Of a stretch of 64,000 nucleotides of DNA, positions 32,380 to 40,522 are shown one piece after another. Made by a program: the position numbers and the translations under genes. The first letter of the stretch is position 1, and each line of letters starts with the position of its first letter. The stretch comes from Paenibacillus_G filicis. GTDB taxonomy: Bacteria; Bacillota; Bacilli; Paenibacillales; NBRC-103111. The notes below the pieces were generated by a model. That model was not told the DNA's origin. It worked only from the letters and a program-made list of their open reading frames with translations, and searched no databases. The stretch lies in the NCBI RefSeq assembly GCF_038070315.1, contig NZ_JBBPCC010000020.1:1-64000 (forward strand), read 5' to 3'.

Positions 32380-33741
32380 GTGATCGGTATAGCTAACCCG
32401 TCCTTTGAACAGTTTATCCGCGCTATTCTGGCCATGCGAAGCGCTCCGCTGCCTGAGTCCGCTATAGTAAGGGCTAAGCATATCTTGGCCGATCTCGCCG
32501 GCTGCGCCTGGCTGGGAGGGCAAACCTCCGAGCTGGGCCAGCTCGCCGGCCGGATCGGACAAGCCGAACAGACGGCGGTTGCAGTAGTGCCGCTGCTCGG
32601 TCAATCGCGTTTCGCGGCACCGGAGTCCAGCGCATTATACCATGGCACGGCGACGGTTGCCCTGGAGATGGAAGAGGGCAACGCGCTGGCCAAAGGGCAT
32701 CCCGGCGCCCACGTATTCCCCGCAGCCTGGGCCGCGGCGGTGCAGGCGGGCAGCAGCGGCGAAGCCTTCATACGCGCCTTCGTGCTCGGTTACGAGGCCG
32801 CCGCCCGCCTCGCTTATGCAGCGCAGCTGAAGCCCGGCTTCCATGCGCATGGCACATGGGGAGCGGTAGGCGGCTGCTTGGCCGCAGGGCTGTTATACGA
32901 ATCGCCCGACGAGGATATCGTCGGCGCCGCGTTGCTGGCGGCTTCACTGCCCCTCGCCTCGGCATCTGCGGCCAACGGAACCGGTGCCAGCGTGCGCAAT
33001 CTGTACGCAGGCTGGAGCGGCTGGAGTTCGCTGCAGGCGTTTCAGCTGTTCCGGGATGGCTTTCGCAGCCACCCGGATGTTGTGCATCAGGTGTGGAACG
33101 GCCTCATTGCCGAACGGCTGGAGGAAGGGCGGCTGCTAGACAGGCTGGCAGCTCCGCTGCTTGTCGAGCGCAATTACTTCAAGCTGTACCCGTCCTGCCG
33201 GTTCGCCCATGCGCCGATCGAGGCACTGCAGCAACTGCTGCACACCCACCGGTGGCAGCCGGACGAAGTGGCCGAGGTGTTCGTGGAGACCCACCGGCTG
33301 GCGATGGATATGAAGACGGCGGCCCCGCCTAATCCGCTGGCTGCGATGTTCTCAATCCCGTTCCTGCTGGCGCTGACGGCCTGGGGCTACGGCCCTTACT
33401 TGCAGGAGGACGATCCCCTGCTTCGCGACAGCCGCCTGCTGGACTGGGCCGGCCGCGTACAGGTGAGCGAGGATCTGCAGCTTACGGCCCAGTTGCCGTC
33501 GGTTCGTGCAGCCAGAGTCCGGGTACGGCTCCGGAGCGGCGAAGCCTATGAGGCGCTCGTCGAGTTTCCGAGCGGCGGGGAAGAGCGGCCGCTGGATACG
33601 GAGAGGCTGCTGGACAAGTTTTCCCGCTGGCCGGCCCGCGAATCGTCCGGTGAGCTGGACCGGTTGCTGGCGGATGCGCTGCAGCTGGAGAAGTTCGAAT
33701 ATGTTGTCAACTGGGCCGTAGGCCCTCATCAGTACATCTAA
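32380..33741 (+). CDS. MmgE/PrpD-family protein
   Basis: About 450 residues. The N-terminal ALP-style helical domain shows LPESAIVRAKHILADLAGCAW, EMEEGNALAKGHPGAHVFPA and HAHGTWGAVGGCLAAGLL. These are landmarks of 2-methylcitrate dehydratase / cis-aconitate decarboxylase-like proteins. The substrate is unknown. It heads a group with an amino-acid-type ABC importer and an IclR regulator, so it likely acts on an imported organic acid or amino acid. The start is awkward: GTG at 32380 overlaps the AGAAGGTGAT ribosome site, while an ATA nine bases later is perfectly spaced from it. Confidence 0.85.
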   Translation: MIGIANPSFEQFIRAILAMRSAPLPESAIVRAKHILADLAGCAWLGGQTSELGQLAGRIGQAEQTAVAVVPLLGQSRFAAPESSALYHGTATVALEMEEGNALAKGHPGAHVFPAAWAAAVQAGSSGEAFIRAFVLGYEAAARLAYAAQLKPGFHAHGTWGAVGGCLAAGLLYESPDEDIVGAALLAASLPLASASAANGTGASVRNLYAGWSGWSSLQAFQLFRDGFRSHPDVVHQVWNGLIAERLEEGRLLDRLAAPLLVERNYFKLYPSCRFAHAPIEALQQLLHTHRWQPDEVAEVFVETHRLAMDMKTAAPPNPLAAMFSIPFLLALTAWGYGPYLQEDDPLLRDSRLLDWAGRVQVSEDLQLTAQLPSVRAARVRVRLRSGEAYEALVEFPSGGEERPLDTERLLDKFSRWPARESSGELDRLLADALQLEKFEYVVNWAVGPHQYI

Positions 33742-33766
33742 CCCCACGTACAAGGAGAGAATTCAC

Positions 33767-34627
33767 ATGAAAAAATCGCTGCTGTCGCTTCCTTTGGTCT
33801 TCACCCTGTTCCTCGTCAGTGCCTGCGGAGCAACGCCGACTCCCGCTCCCGCTTCCCCGCAGAAGGAGACGCCTCCGGCAAGCACCGCTCCGGCCGCGGC
33901 CAAAACGGACACGGATGAGCATACGCTGGAGCAAATCAAGAAGGCTGGCAAGCTCGTGATCGCAACAGGAGGCAACTACCGGCCATATAACTATATGGAT
34001 AACAACACGCTGGTCGGCTACGACATCGACTGGGGTAATCTGATCGCCAAGGAAATCGGCGTCAAGGCCGAATTCGTCACCGGCGAGTTCGCCGGACTGA
34101 TTCCCGGCTTGACCTCCAAGAGGTTCGATATCGTCCTGGCAGGCGTCAATATCACCGATGAGCGTAAGCAGACCATCGATTTCTCCGCACCGTATTCGGA
34201 AGATGGATTAGTAGCTGTCGTCAAGAAGGGCTCCGGCGCCGTCAAGGACGTCTCCGATCTTAAGGACAAGATTGTCGGAGCCAACGCGGGCTCGGCCTTC
34301 GAAGCCTCTGTCAAGAAAATCGGCGGCTACAAGGAGCTGAAGCCTTATCCGGGCGCTCCGCAAAGCTTCACGGACCTGATCGCAGGCCGTCTGGACGTTG
34401 TGGCGATCGGCCGCATCTCCGCTGTAGATTACATCAACAATTCGCCGTTCGGCAAGGAGTTGGAGATTGTCGGCAAGCCTTATGACACCAAGGAAGTCGG
34501 CGTAGCGATCCGCAAGCAGAACGCCGAGCTGAAAGCGCTGATCGATAAGGTCATTGCCGACAAGAAGAAGGACGGTACTTACGCAGAATTGACGAAGAAG
34601 CATTTCGGCTTCACATTTGACAAATAA
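33767..34627 (+). CDS. polar amino-acid ABC transporter substrate-binding lipoprotein
   Basis: 286 residues. Lipoprotein signal with lipobox LVSAC (Cys20), Pro/Ala linker, then a family 3 solute-binding domain: GKLVIATGGNYRPYNYMD, GYDIDWGNLIAKEIG, RFDIVLAGVNITDERK and a C-terminal IRKQNAELKALIDKVI. It captures an amino acid or similar small ligand outside the cell and feeds the permease encoded 14 bp downstream. AAGGAGAG precedes the ATG. Confidence 0.93.
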   Translation: MKKSLLSLPLVFTLFLVSACGATPTPAPASPQKETPPASTAPAAAKTDTDEHTLEQIKKAGKLVIATGGNYRPYNYMDNNTLVGYDIDWGNLIAKEIGVKAEFVTGEFAGLIPGLTSKRFDIVLAGVNITDERKQTIDFSAPYSEDGLVAVVKKGSGAVKDVSDLKDKIVGANAGSAFEASVKKIGGYKELKPYPGAPQSFTDLIAGRLDVVAIGRISAVDYINNSPFGKELEIVGKPYDTKEVGVAIRKQNAELKALIDKVIADKKKDGTYAELTKKHFGFTFDK

Positions 34628-34641
34628 GTGGTGAATTTCGA

Positions 34642-35298
34642 ATGGATTGGACAACCGTAAAAACCATTTTCCCCGACCTCATGGCCGGGGCGGGGATCAC
34701 GCTGCTGCTTTCTTTATTGTCCATCCTGCTGGGTACGCTGCTCGGCTTCGGGCTGGCGCAGATGCGCCTGTCCCACTCCCGGGTGCTGCGCGGCATCGCC
34801 TTCTTCTATACGTGGCTGTTCCGCGGGCTGCCGCTCCTCATCATCCTGTTTGGCGTCTATTACGCGCTGCCTCTCGGGATCAAGCTGTCGGCCTTCGAGG
34901 CCGGGCTGCTCGGGATGACGCTCAATGCGGCTGCCTACAAGGCCGAGATTCTCCGCTCCGGACTGCTCGCCGTACCTAAGGGGCAGATCGAGGCGGCAGA
35001 GGCGATCGGCATGAATCCGTGGCAGGTCAGCTGGAAAATACGTCTGCCGCAGATGGCGCGCGTCGTCATTCCAACCTACATCAGCAACTCCATCGCACTG
35101 CTCAAGGGCTCTGCTCAGTTATCCGTCATCACGGTGCCAGACCTGATGCTGCGCGCTCAGTCCCACTTCAGCAGCACATACCGGGCGATGGAGACGATCG
35201 GCACCGCCGGTATCATCTACCTGGTGATGACGAGCCTGCTGATGGTGCTGCAGGCCTGGTCGGAGAAGAAGCTGAAGGTGTCGCAGAAGCTGTACTAG
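34642..35298 (+). CDS. polar amino-acid ABC transporter permease
   Basis: 218 residues, HisM/GlnP-type. Several membrane helices; GAGITLLLSLLSILLGTLLG at the start, FFYTWLFRGLPLLIILFG, and the EAA loop EAAEAIGMNPWQVSWKIRLPQ that docks the ATPase. Works with the genes on each side. ATG after a weak GTGGTGAA site. Confidence 0.93.
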   Translation: MDWTTVKTIFPDLMAGAGITLLLSLLSILLGTLLGFGLAQMRLSHSRVLRGIAFFYTWLFRGLPLLIILFGVYYALPLGIKLSAFEAGLLGMTLNAAAYKAEILRSGLLAVPKGQIEAAEAIGMNPWQVSWKIRLPQMARVVIPTYISNSIALLKGSAQLSVITVPDLMLRAQSHFSSTYRAMETIGTAGIIYLVMTSLLMVLQAWSEKKLKVSQKLY

Positions 35299-35357
35299 CG
35301 CAGCGGCAGGAGCATACACAGGGCTGACCGTCCCGTCAGCCGGGAGGAGGAGGCGTC

Positions 35358-36122
35358 TTGAGCGTCCTGGAGTTAAAAAACATATCGAAGGCATTCGGCG
35401 GACAAACGGTCCTTGAGCAGGTCAACCTGAAGGTGGAGAAGGGCGAGGCCATCTCGATTATCGGACCGAGCGGCGGAGGCAAAAGCACTCTGCTGCGCTG
35501 CATTAATCTGCTAGAGGTGCCGTCCGAAGGGGAGCTGTTCCTGGAGGGGGAGCCGGTTCCTTACCAAGTCCATGCAGGTGAGAAACTGACGCTCGCCTCA
35601 CGATTCAGGCTGAGTCGCTACCGGAGCCGCGTCGGTATGGTCTTCCAGCATTTTCATCTGTGGAACCATAAGACGGTGCTGGACAATCTGATCGAAGGGC
35701 CGGTCTCTGTACTGGGGCTCTCCCGTCAGGCTGCAGTCCAGCGTGCGGAGGCACTGCTGGAGAAGGTAGGCCTCGCCGACAAGCGTCGCAGCATGCCGGT
35801 CGAGCTGTCCGGCGGGCAGCAGCAGCGGGTAGCCATCGCCCGTGCGCTGGCGATGGAGCCTAAGGTGCTGCTCTTCGATGAGCCGACATCGGCGCTTGAC
35901 CCGGAGACGGTCGGCGAAGTGCTGCAGCTGATGACGGGGCTGGCCCGCGAAGGGATGACCATGCTGGTCGTCACGCATGAGATGGAGTTCGCGCGTGAGG
36001 TTTCGGACCGTGTCCTTTTCATGGAGAAGGGCCGCATCACGGTGGAGGGCCGTCCAGATGAACTGTTCAGCGGACAGGGCGACGAGCGGCTGGGCCGGTT
36101 TCTGCAGCGGCTGCAGCGCTGA
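35358..36122 (+). CDS. polar amino-acid ABC transporter ATP-binding protein
   Basis: 254 residues, GlnQ/HisP type. Walker A GPSGGGKST, Q-loop MVFQHFHLWNHKT, signature LSGGQQQRVAIARALAM, Walker B VLLFDEPTSALDPE and H-loop VVTHEMEFARE. TTG start at 35358, preceded by GGGAGGAGGAGG. HisP-like insertion near residues 60-85 (EPVPYQVHAGEKLTL) as in basic amino-acid importers. Confidence 0.94.
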   Translation: MSVLELKNISKAFGGQTVLEQVNLKVEKGEAISIIGPSGGGKSTLLRCINLLEVPSEGELFLEGEPVPYQVHAGEKLTLASRFRLSRYRSRVGMVFQHFHLWNHKTVLDNLIEGPVSVLGLSRQAAVQRAEALLEKVGLADKRRSMPVELSGGQQQRVAIARALAMEPKVLLFDEPTSALDPETVGEVLQLMTGLAREGMTMLVVTHEMEFAREVSDRVLFMEKGRITVEGRPDELFSGQGDERLGRFLQRLQR

Positions 36123-36231
36123 GCGGCACGGGATCGGGAAACCGAGCCGGAAGTCCGCCTCATCAGGGGGCATCCGCAATAATATGAATGGGGATCGTCC
36201 TTTCGTAAGGCGGTCCGTTTGAGGTGTAGGG

Positions 36232-36972
36232 ATGAATGGAACGCAGGCATTGGGCAGAGCTCTTGACATCCTGTTCGTACTCGCTGAAGCGGGCACGACG
36301 CTGACCGTGAGCGAGATTGCAGAAAGGGTGGCGATTCCCGAGAGCTCGGCTTACCGGTTTATCCAGACGCTGGAACAGCACGGAATTGTCGAGCGCAAGG
36401 GAAAAGGCCGGATTACACTAGGCCTGCGGATTTTCGATCTGGCGCGAAGCCTGAGCGGGCAGATCGACAGGCAGCTGCTGATCATGGCCCGTCCGGTCAT
36501 GGAGGAGCTTACACGACGGACCGATGAAACGTCCGTACTCTTTATCCGTTCTGGACTGGATGCGATTTGCATCGAGCATGTGAAAAGCCGCAAGCTGATC
36601 AGCGTTTCCTTGGAGAACGGGCGTGTTCTGCCGCTGGATAGCGGGGCTTCCGGTAAGGTGCTGCTTGCCTATGAGAGCGAGGTTCTCATCGGGCAGGCTG
36701 TTGCGCAGAAGAGCCCGGATCGCGCCAAGGCACTCCGGCAGGAGCTTGAGCGTATCCGGCATCAGGGGTATAGCTACACGAACGGAGAGTTTGACCCGGA
36801 TGCGTTCGCCGTTGGCGCTCCGATTCTCGATAAGCAACAGCGGATCGTAGCCAGCTTGTCCGTAGCCGGTCCGAATTACCGTTTCCATGAAAGCCATCTG
36901 CCTGCACTTGCGGAGGAAACCCGCACAGCGGCGGCCGATATTTCCCGTCAGCTGGGATGGCCGGGGATATGA
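36232..36972 (+). CDS. IclR-family transcriptional regulator
   Basis: 246 residues. An N-terminal winged helix (ALGRALDILFVLAEAG, LTVSEIAERVAIPESSAYR) and an effector domain with LDSGASGKVLLAY, QGYSYTNGEFDPDAFAVGAP and ASLSVAGP. Last gene in the run beginning with the MmgE/PrpD gene, and likely the repressor acting at the palindromes near 32338. Ligand unknown. A terminator follows at once. Confidence 0.92.
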   Translation: MNGTQALGRALDILFVLAEAGTTLTVSEIAERVAIPESSAYRFIQTLEQHGIVERKGKGRITLGLRIFDLARSLSGQIDRQLLIMARPVMEELTRRTDETSVLFIRSGLDAICIEHVKSRKLISVSLENGRVLPLDSGASGKVLLAYESEVLIGQAVAQKSPDRAKALRQELERIRHQGYSYTNGEFDPDAFAVGAPILDKQQRIVASLSVAGPNYRFHESHLPALAEETRTAAADISRQLGWPGI

Positions 36973-36981
36973 AGGTTGTAA

Positions 36982-37009
36982 AGTCTGCGTCTGGAGCGCA
37001 GGCTTTTTT
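36982..37009 (+). terminator. terminator after the iclR-type gene
   Basis: AGTCTGCG at 36982-36989 pairs with CGCAGGCT at 36997-37004 (one G-U), then six T. Confidence 0.88.
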
Positions 37010-37023
37010 GTCGTCTGAGCAGG

Positions 37024-37073
37024 TTGAAGACGGCGGTCATTTGCTATAAAGTAGAAGGCGAGAATCATTCTCA
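37024..37073 (+). promoter_or_regulatory. promoter with Fur box upstream of the AraC regulator
   Basis: TTGAAG at 37024-37029, 15-bp spacer, TATAAA at 37045-37050. CGAGAATCATTCTCA at 37059-37073 is a 7-1-7 inverted repeat close to the Fur consensus and covers the expected start of transcription. Confidence 0.75.
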
Positions 37074-37113
37074 TAGCAGAACGGCTGCCAGGCAGGTCAG
37101 ACAGGAGGAACCG

Positions 37114-39057
37114 ATGGACCATCAATGGAAGCTGGACGAGCATATCCGCTTGTGGGCGTACGCCTCGCATAAGGTGCTGGATGTCCGGCATACCCGCATG
37201 AAACCGGGGGATAGGCTGGATGCTTACCGTTGTCCGGCCAGCGTATTCGTATTTGCCGTTAGCGGGTCCGCGCAGGTACGGCTCGACGGCACGGCCTATG
37301 CCGTGAAGAAGTTCCATGTCCTCCATGCAGGGAAGGGCTTTTGTCTGGATATCGCAGCCGGGGATGAGCGCTTCGAATATTACATGATTTTCTATAAAGC
37401 CGTGCTTCCTCCGTTGCGGGTTCCGGAAATTCGCCTGATGCTGGAGAAAAGCAATCCTTTTCAAAGCCAATATGGCTTCGCTCCCCGGCATCCGCTGGCC
37501 CTAGCACGCCAGCTGGAGCTGCTGGACCGCGACTGGCATCAGGAGGGGGCATTGGAGCGGCTGCATGTCAAGACCTTGTTCCATCAGTTTGTCTATGAGC
37601 TGATGCGTCAGATGCATGAGCAGGCGGTGCCTATGGTTCAGGCTGACAAGGTCGCTCAGGCGATCAGCTACATCCGGGAGCACGGGTCCGAGCCGATTAC
37701 GCTGGAAGGTTTGGCCGAGCTGCTGGACAGCAGCCCCCGGCATCTGTCGCGGATGTTCAAGAGCCGGACCGGATACAGTCCGATTGAATACGTCATCCGC
37801 CAGCGTGTGGAGAAGGCCAAGGAGCTGCTGCTGCATACGGACGCTTCTCTGCAGCAAATTGCTGTCGAAGCAGGCTTTCAGGACCGATACTACTTCAGCC
37901 GGATGTTTAAAAAGCATACGGGCATGGCCCCGCATCGGTATAAGCAGGCCGGAGGCGAGGCACGTCCGAATTCTCCATTAGCAATGGCAGGAACGTCCAT
38001 TGCCCGGGGGAGACGGTACCCCTATACTGGTAACGATGATAATCATTATCAACACAGACGTGAAGGGGTAACGATCATGAACCGCAGTACCAGACGAATG
38101 ACCGCGCTAACCTTACTGCTCAGTCTTGCCTTGCTGCTCTCGGCTTGCGGAGCTAATCCCGATGCCGCCCGGAACAATCAGGCTCCGGCGGCAAGTCAGA
38201 CACCGGAGCCCGCCGCTGCCGAACGGACGCTCACCGACAGCCTTGGCCATGAGGTGAAGGTGCCGGCTAAGCCGCAGCGCATTATCGGCTCTTATCTGGA
38301 GGATCATCTGGTTGCGCTGGGGATCAAGCCGGTAGCCCAGTGGTCGGTCAAGCAGACCAACGTGCAGTTTTATCTGCAGGACGCGCTCAAGGACGTTCCG
38401 CTGATTCCTTCCGACCTGCCCTTCGAGGCCGTGACCAGCTTCCAGCCCGATCTGATCCTTATCGATTCTGCGGAAATCGTAGCGGGCGACAAGTACGCGC
38501 AGTATGCCAAGATTGCGCCCACCTACACGGTAGGCATGGACAAGAACAATGACTGGCGTCAGGAGCTGCTGGAAATCGGCAAGGTGCTGAATAAAAGCAC
38601 CGAAGCCCAGCAGGTGCTGGACCAGTACGAGGCCAAGGTGAAGGAAGCCAAAGAAAAGCTGCAAAAGTCCATCGGCACCAAATCGGCTGTGGCCATCTGG
38701 CATTCCAAGAAAAACTTCTACGTCGTCAATGAGAACATGTCGAGCGGCGACGTGCTGTATCGGGACTTGGGCTTTAGCATTCCGGCTGAGATCAAGGAGT
38801 TGTCCGGCACGAGCAAGAACAACTGGATCGCCTTGTCGCTGGAGAAATTGGCCAAGCTGGATGCGGATTATATCTTTCTGGTCAATAGCAACGGCAAGGA
38901 TGCCTCTGAAGAGCTGCAGAGGCCGCTATGGAAAAACATCCCCGCCGTGCAAAAAGGACAGGTTTACGAATTCGGACTCGAGAAGAGCTGGCTGTACACC
39001 GGTACGATTGCCAATACCAAGATGATTGAGGATGTGCTGTCTAGCGTGATCCGCTAA
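37114..39057 (+). CDS. AraC-family regulator in one open frame with a siderophore-binding lipoprotein
   Basis: The ATG at 37114 follows AGGAGG. Residues ~1-285 are an AraC regulator: a cupin-like N-terminus (FVFAVSGSAQVRLDG) and two helix-turn-helix units (ITLEGLAELLDSSPRHLSRM, LQQIAVEAGFQDRYYFSRMF) ending GMAPHRYKQ. No stop codon follows; the frame runs ~105 bp through a promoter and Fur box and straight into the lipoprotein that has its own RBS, start and lipobox at 38077. As written the whole frame is 647 codons. B. subtilis Btr is a real AraC + siderophore-binding fusion, but it lacks a signal peptide between the parts. I think this is two genes whose separating stop is absent. Confidence 0.75.
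   Translation: MDHQWKLDEHIRLWAYASHKVLDVRHTRMKPGDRLDAYRCPASVFVFAVSGSAQVRLDGTAYAVKKFHVLHAGKGFCLDIAAGDERFEYYMIFYKAVLPPLRVPEIRLMLEKSNPFQSQYGFAPRHPLALARQLELLDRDWHQEGALERLHVKTLFHQFVYELMRQMHEQAVPMVQADKVAQAISYIREHGSEPITLEGLAELLDSSPRHLSRMFKSRTGYSPIEYVIRQRVEKAKELLLHTDASLQQIAVEAGFQDRYYFSRMFKKHTGMAPHRYKQAGGEARPNSPLAMAGTSIARGRRYPYTGNDDNHYQHRREGVTIMNRSTRRMTALTLLLSLALLLSACGANPDAARNNQAPAASQTPEPAAAERTLTDSLGHEVKVPAKPQRIIGSYLEDHLVALGIKPVAQWSVKQTNVQFYLQDALKDVPLIPSDLPFEAVTSFQPDLILIDSAEIVAGDKYAQYAKIAPTYTVGMDKNNDWRQELLEIGKVLNKSTEAQQVLDQYEAKVKEAKEKLQKSIGTKSAVAIWHSKKNFYVVNENMSSGDVLYRDLGFSIPAEIKELSGTSKNNWIALSLEKLAKLDADYIFLVNSNGKDASEELQRPLWKNIPAVQKGQVYEFGLEKSWLYTGTIANTKMIEDVLSSVIR
38000..38051 (+). promoter_or_regulatory. 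internal Fur-controlled promoter of the siderophore lipoprotein
   Basis: TTGCCC at 38000-38005, 17-bp spacer, TATACT at 38023-38028. TGATAATCATTATCA at 38037-38051 is a perfect 7-1-7 Fur box over the expected transcription start. Confidence 0.85.
38077..39057 (+). CDS. iron-siderophore ABC transporter substrate-binding lipoprotein (internal start)
   Basis: 326 residues from the ATG at 38077, which has GAAGGGG 8 bases upstream. Lipoprotein signal LLSLALLLSAC (Cys24), Ala/Pro linker, then a Fe/B12-type periplasmic binding domain: ERTLTDSLGHEVKVPAKPQR, GSYLEDHLVALGIKPVAQ, ITSF-like VTSFQPDLILIDS and WLYTGTIANTKMIEDVL. It binds a ferric siderophore outside the cell. No permease or ATPase gene is adjacent. 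It shares the reading frame of the AraC regulator upstream but clearly has its own expression signals. A terminator follows. Confidence 0.9.
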   Translation: MNRSTRRMTALTLLLSLALLLSACGANPDAARNNQAPAASQTPEPAAAERTLTDSLGHEVKVPAKPQRIIGSYLEDHLVALGIKPVAQWSVKQTNVQFYLQDALKDVPLIPSDLPFEAVTSFQPDLILIDSAEIVAGDKYAQYAKIAPTYTVGMDKNNDWRQELLEIGKVLNKSTEAQQVLDQYEAKVKEAKEKLQKSIGTKSAVAIWHSKKNFYVVNENMSSGDVLYRDLGFSIPAEIKELSGTSKNNWIALSLEKLAKLDADYIFLVNSNGKDASEELQRPLWKNIPAVQKGQVYEFGLEKSWLYTGTIANTKMIEDVLSSVIR

Positions 39058-39075
39058 TGCCGCCGCCTTGCACAA

Positions 39076-39124
39076 AAAGAATCCTCCGTTCCCATAAGCC
39101 AAGAGTGGGGGCGGAGGATTCTTT
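39076..39124. terminator. bidirectional terminator between convergent genes
   Basis: AAAGAATCCTCCG at 39076-39088 pairs perfectly with CGGAGGATTCTTT at 39112-39124 (13 bp), with inner CCCA/TGGG pairs. T tracts occur on both strands. Confidence 0.88.
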
Positions 39125-39135
39125 GCTAATCAGGC

Positions 39136-39363
39136 TTAAGTGCGCGCTTTGCGGTGATGACCCGGTCCACCAGGTCCATGTCCATGCCCAGGTCCACCGT
39201 GTCCGTGTCCGTGCCAGCCACCGGGATAAGGATAGGGAACGGGATAATAAGGTTTTACATAGGGATATGGATAAGGGTATGGATAAGGATACGGGTAGGG
39301 GTAGCCTCCATAGGGATAGCCCGGGTAAGTGCCGTACGGGGAAGGCGTCGTGATGATAGCCAT
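39136..39363 (-). CDS. Tyr/Pro/Gly/His-rich coat-like protein
   Basis: 75 residues of low complexity: a run of PY dipeptides in the middle (YPYPYPYPYPYPY), then GWHGHGHGGPGHGHGPGG and a basic end HHRKART. GGAGGTGA lies 6 bases before the ATG, which supports expression. The composition resembles Tyr/Gly/Pro-rich spore coat proteins such as CotT or YeeK of B. subtilis. Tyr-rich tracts allow dityrosine cross-links and His tracts can bind metal (general knowledge, not shown here). Confidence 0.65.
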   Translation of the reverse strand: MAIITTPSPYGTYPGYPYGGYPYPYPYPYPYPYPYVKPYYPVPYPYPGGWHGHGHGGPGHGHGPGGPGHHRKART

Positions 39364-39442
39364 GCCCCATCACCTCCATCATGGGTTTTGCTGTCAGTCA
39401 TATGGGCAGAGGCGGTATGGATACTTGCCCACTGAAATTGGG

Positions 39443-40369
39443 CTACATGCCCTCGATGAAGGTTTCCAGCTCGTTGGCCAGAGCGAATAAATGTGCCCGA
39501 TTCTCGAACTCCGCCCGCGTGGAGGGCAGGGGGAGCTGCTTGTGATACTCGCGGATCGCCTTCAGCTTGTCCTGGTAGTCGGTGAGGTTGATGCCGACCT
39601 GAAGATCGCGTCCGAGCTCATCGATCAGGCGTCCGATCCGGATTCCCTGCTCCAGGGTCGTATCCACCCGGGATACGAGAGCTAGCATGCGCTCCAGAAT
39701 CTGATGCTGACGCTGCTTTTTCTCGAAGTAGAAGTAAAACGGATTGTCCCGGTGGGTCATATTGTTCTCGACTTCCAGAATAGCGAGGTTCTTCGCCTGC
39801 TCCAGCTGCTTGGAGAGAATCAGCATTTCCTTGCCGTCCCACAGCCCGTAGCCCTCCATCAAATATCTCGAGAACTGGCAGAGAATGATGGACATATTGC
39901 GGTTGATCTCTTCCTTGTACTGGTAGATCTGCTTGTCGATTCCGGGCATATACACATTGACGATCAACGCGATGCCAAGTCCGATCAGGATAATCCCCAG
40001 CTCATTGATCAGAAATGCAAGATCCAGGCTTCCGTTCATGAAAATATGCATGATGATCACCGAGCTGCTGGCGATGCCCCCGTGGAGCTTCAGCTTGACG
40101 CAGATCGGGATAAAGATCATATACAAGGGGATAAAGATAAGCGGGTGATGCCCGAAAAAATGAAACATGGCGCCGGATAAGGCAATCCCGACGAGGCAGG
40201 CCAAAAATCGTTCCCAGATCGCCGCCAGCGATTGCTTGCGTGTTTTCTGAATGCACAGCAAGGTCAGGATACCGGCGGACGCATAAAATTCCAAGGAGAG
40301 GGAGTGGGCGAGCCAGATGGCGATGCTGACGCCAACGGCTGTTTTGATAGTGCGAAATCCGATCGTCAT
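39443..40369 (-). CDS. aromatic acid exporter family (ArAE_1) membrane protein
   Basis: 308 residues from the ATG at 40369 with AAGGAGAG upstream. The N-terminal ~140 residues hold about five membrane helices (TIKTAVGVSIAIWLAHSL, ASAGILTLLCIQKTRKQSL, ELGIILIGLGIALIVNVYM). The C-terminal half is a long helical cytoplasmic domain as in YqjA-like proteins. A longer open frame to 40804 overlaps the divergent ger gene and is not used. Substrate unknown. Confidence 0.88.
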   Translation of the reverse strand: MTIGFRTIKTAVGVSIAIWLAHSLSLEFYASAGILTLLCIQKTRKQSLAAIWERFLACLVGIALSGAMFHFFGHHPLIFIPLYMIFIPICVKLKLHGGIASSSVIIMHIFMNGSLDLAFLINELGIILIGLGIALIVNVYMPGIDKQIYQYKEEINRNMSIILCQFSRYLMEGYGLWDGKEMLILSKQLEQAKNLAILEVENNMTHRDNPFYFYFEKKQRQHQILERMLALVSRVDTTLEQGIRIGRLIDELGRDLQVGINLTDYQDKLKAIREYHKQLPLPSTRAEFENRAHLFALANELETFIEGM

Positions 40370-40522
40370 ACGGGTTCTCTCCTTGCTGACAAGAGATTGA
40401 TGTGTGCTGTGTAATAATATATAACATTGTTTCCGATTTTTTAAGACTAATATCTGGAAAAGAAGCCGCCGATACATAAATTCCCCATCCATGGCAAATA
40501 CCAACAGATGAGGTGATCGCCA

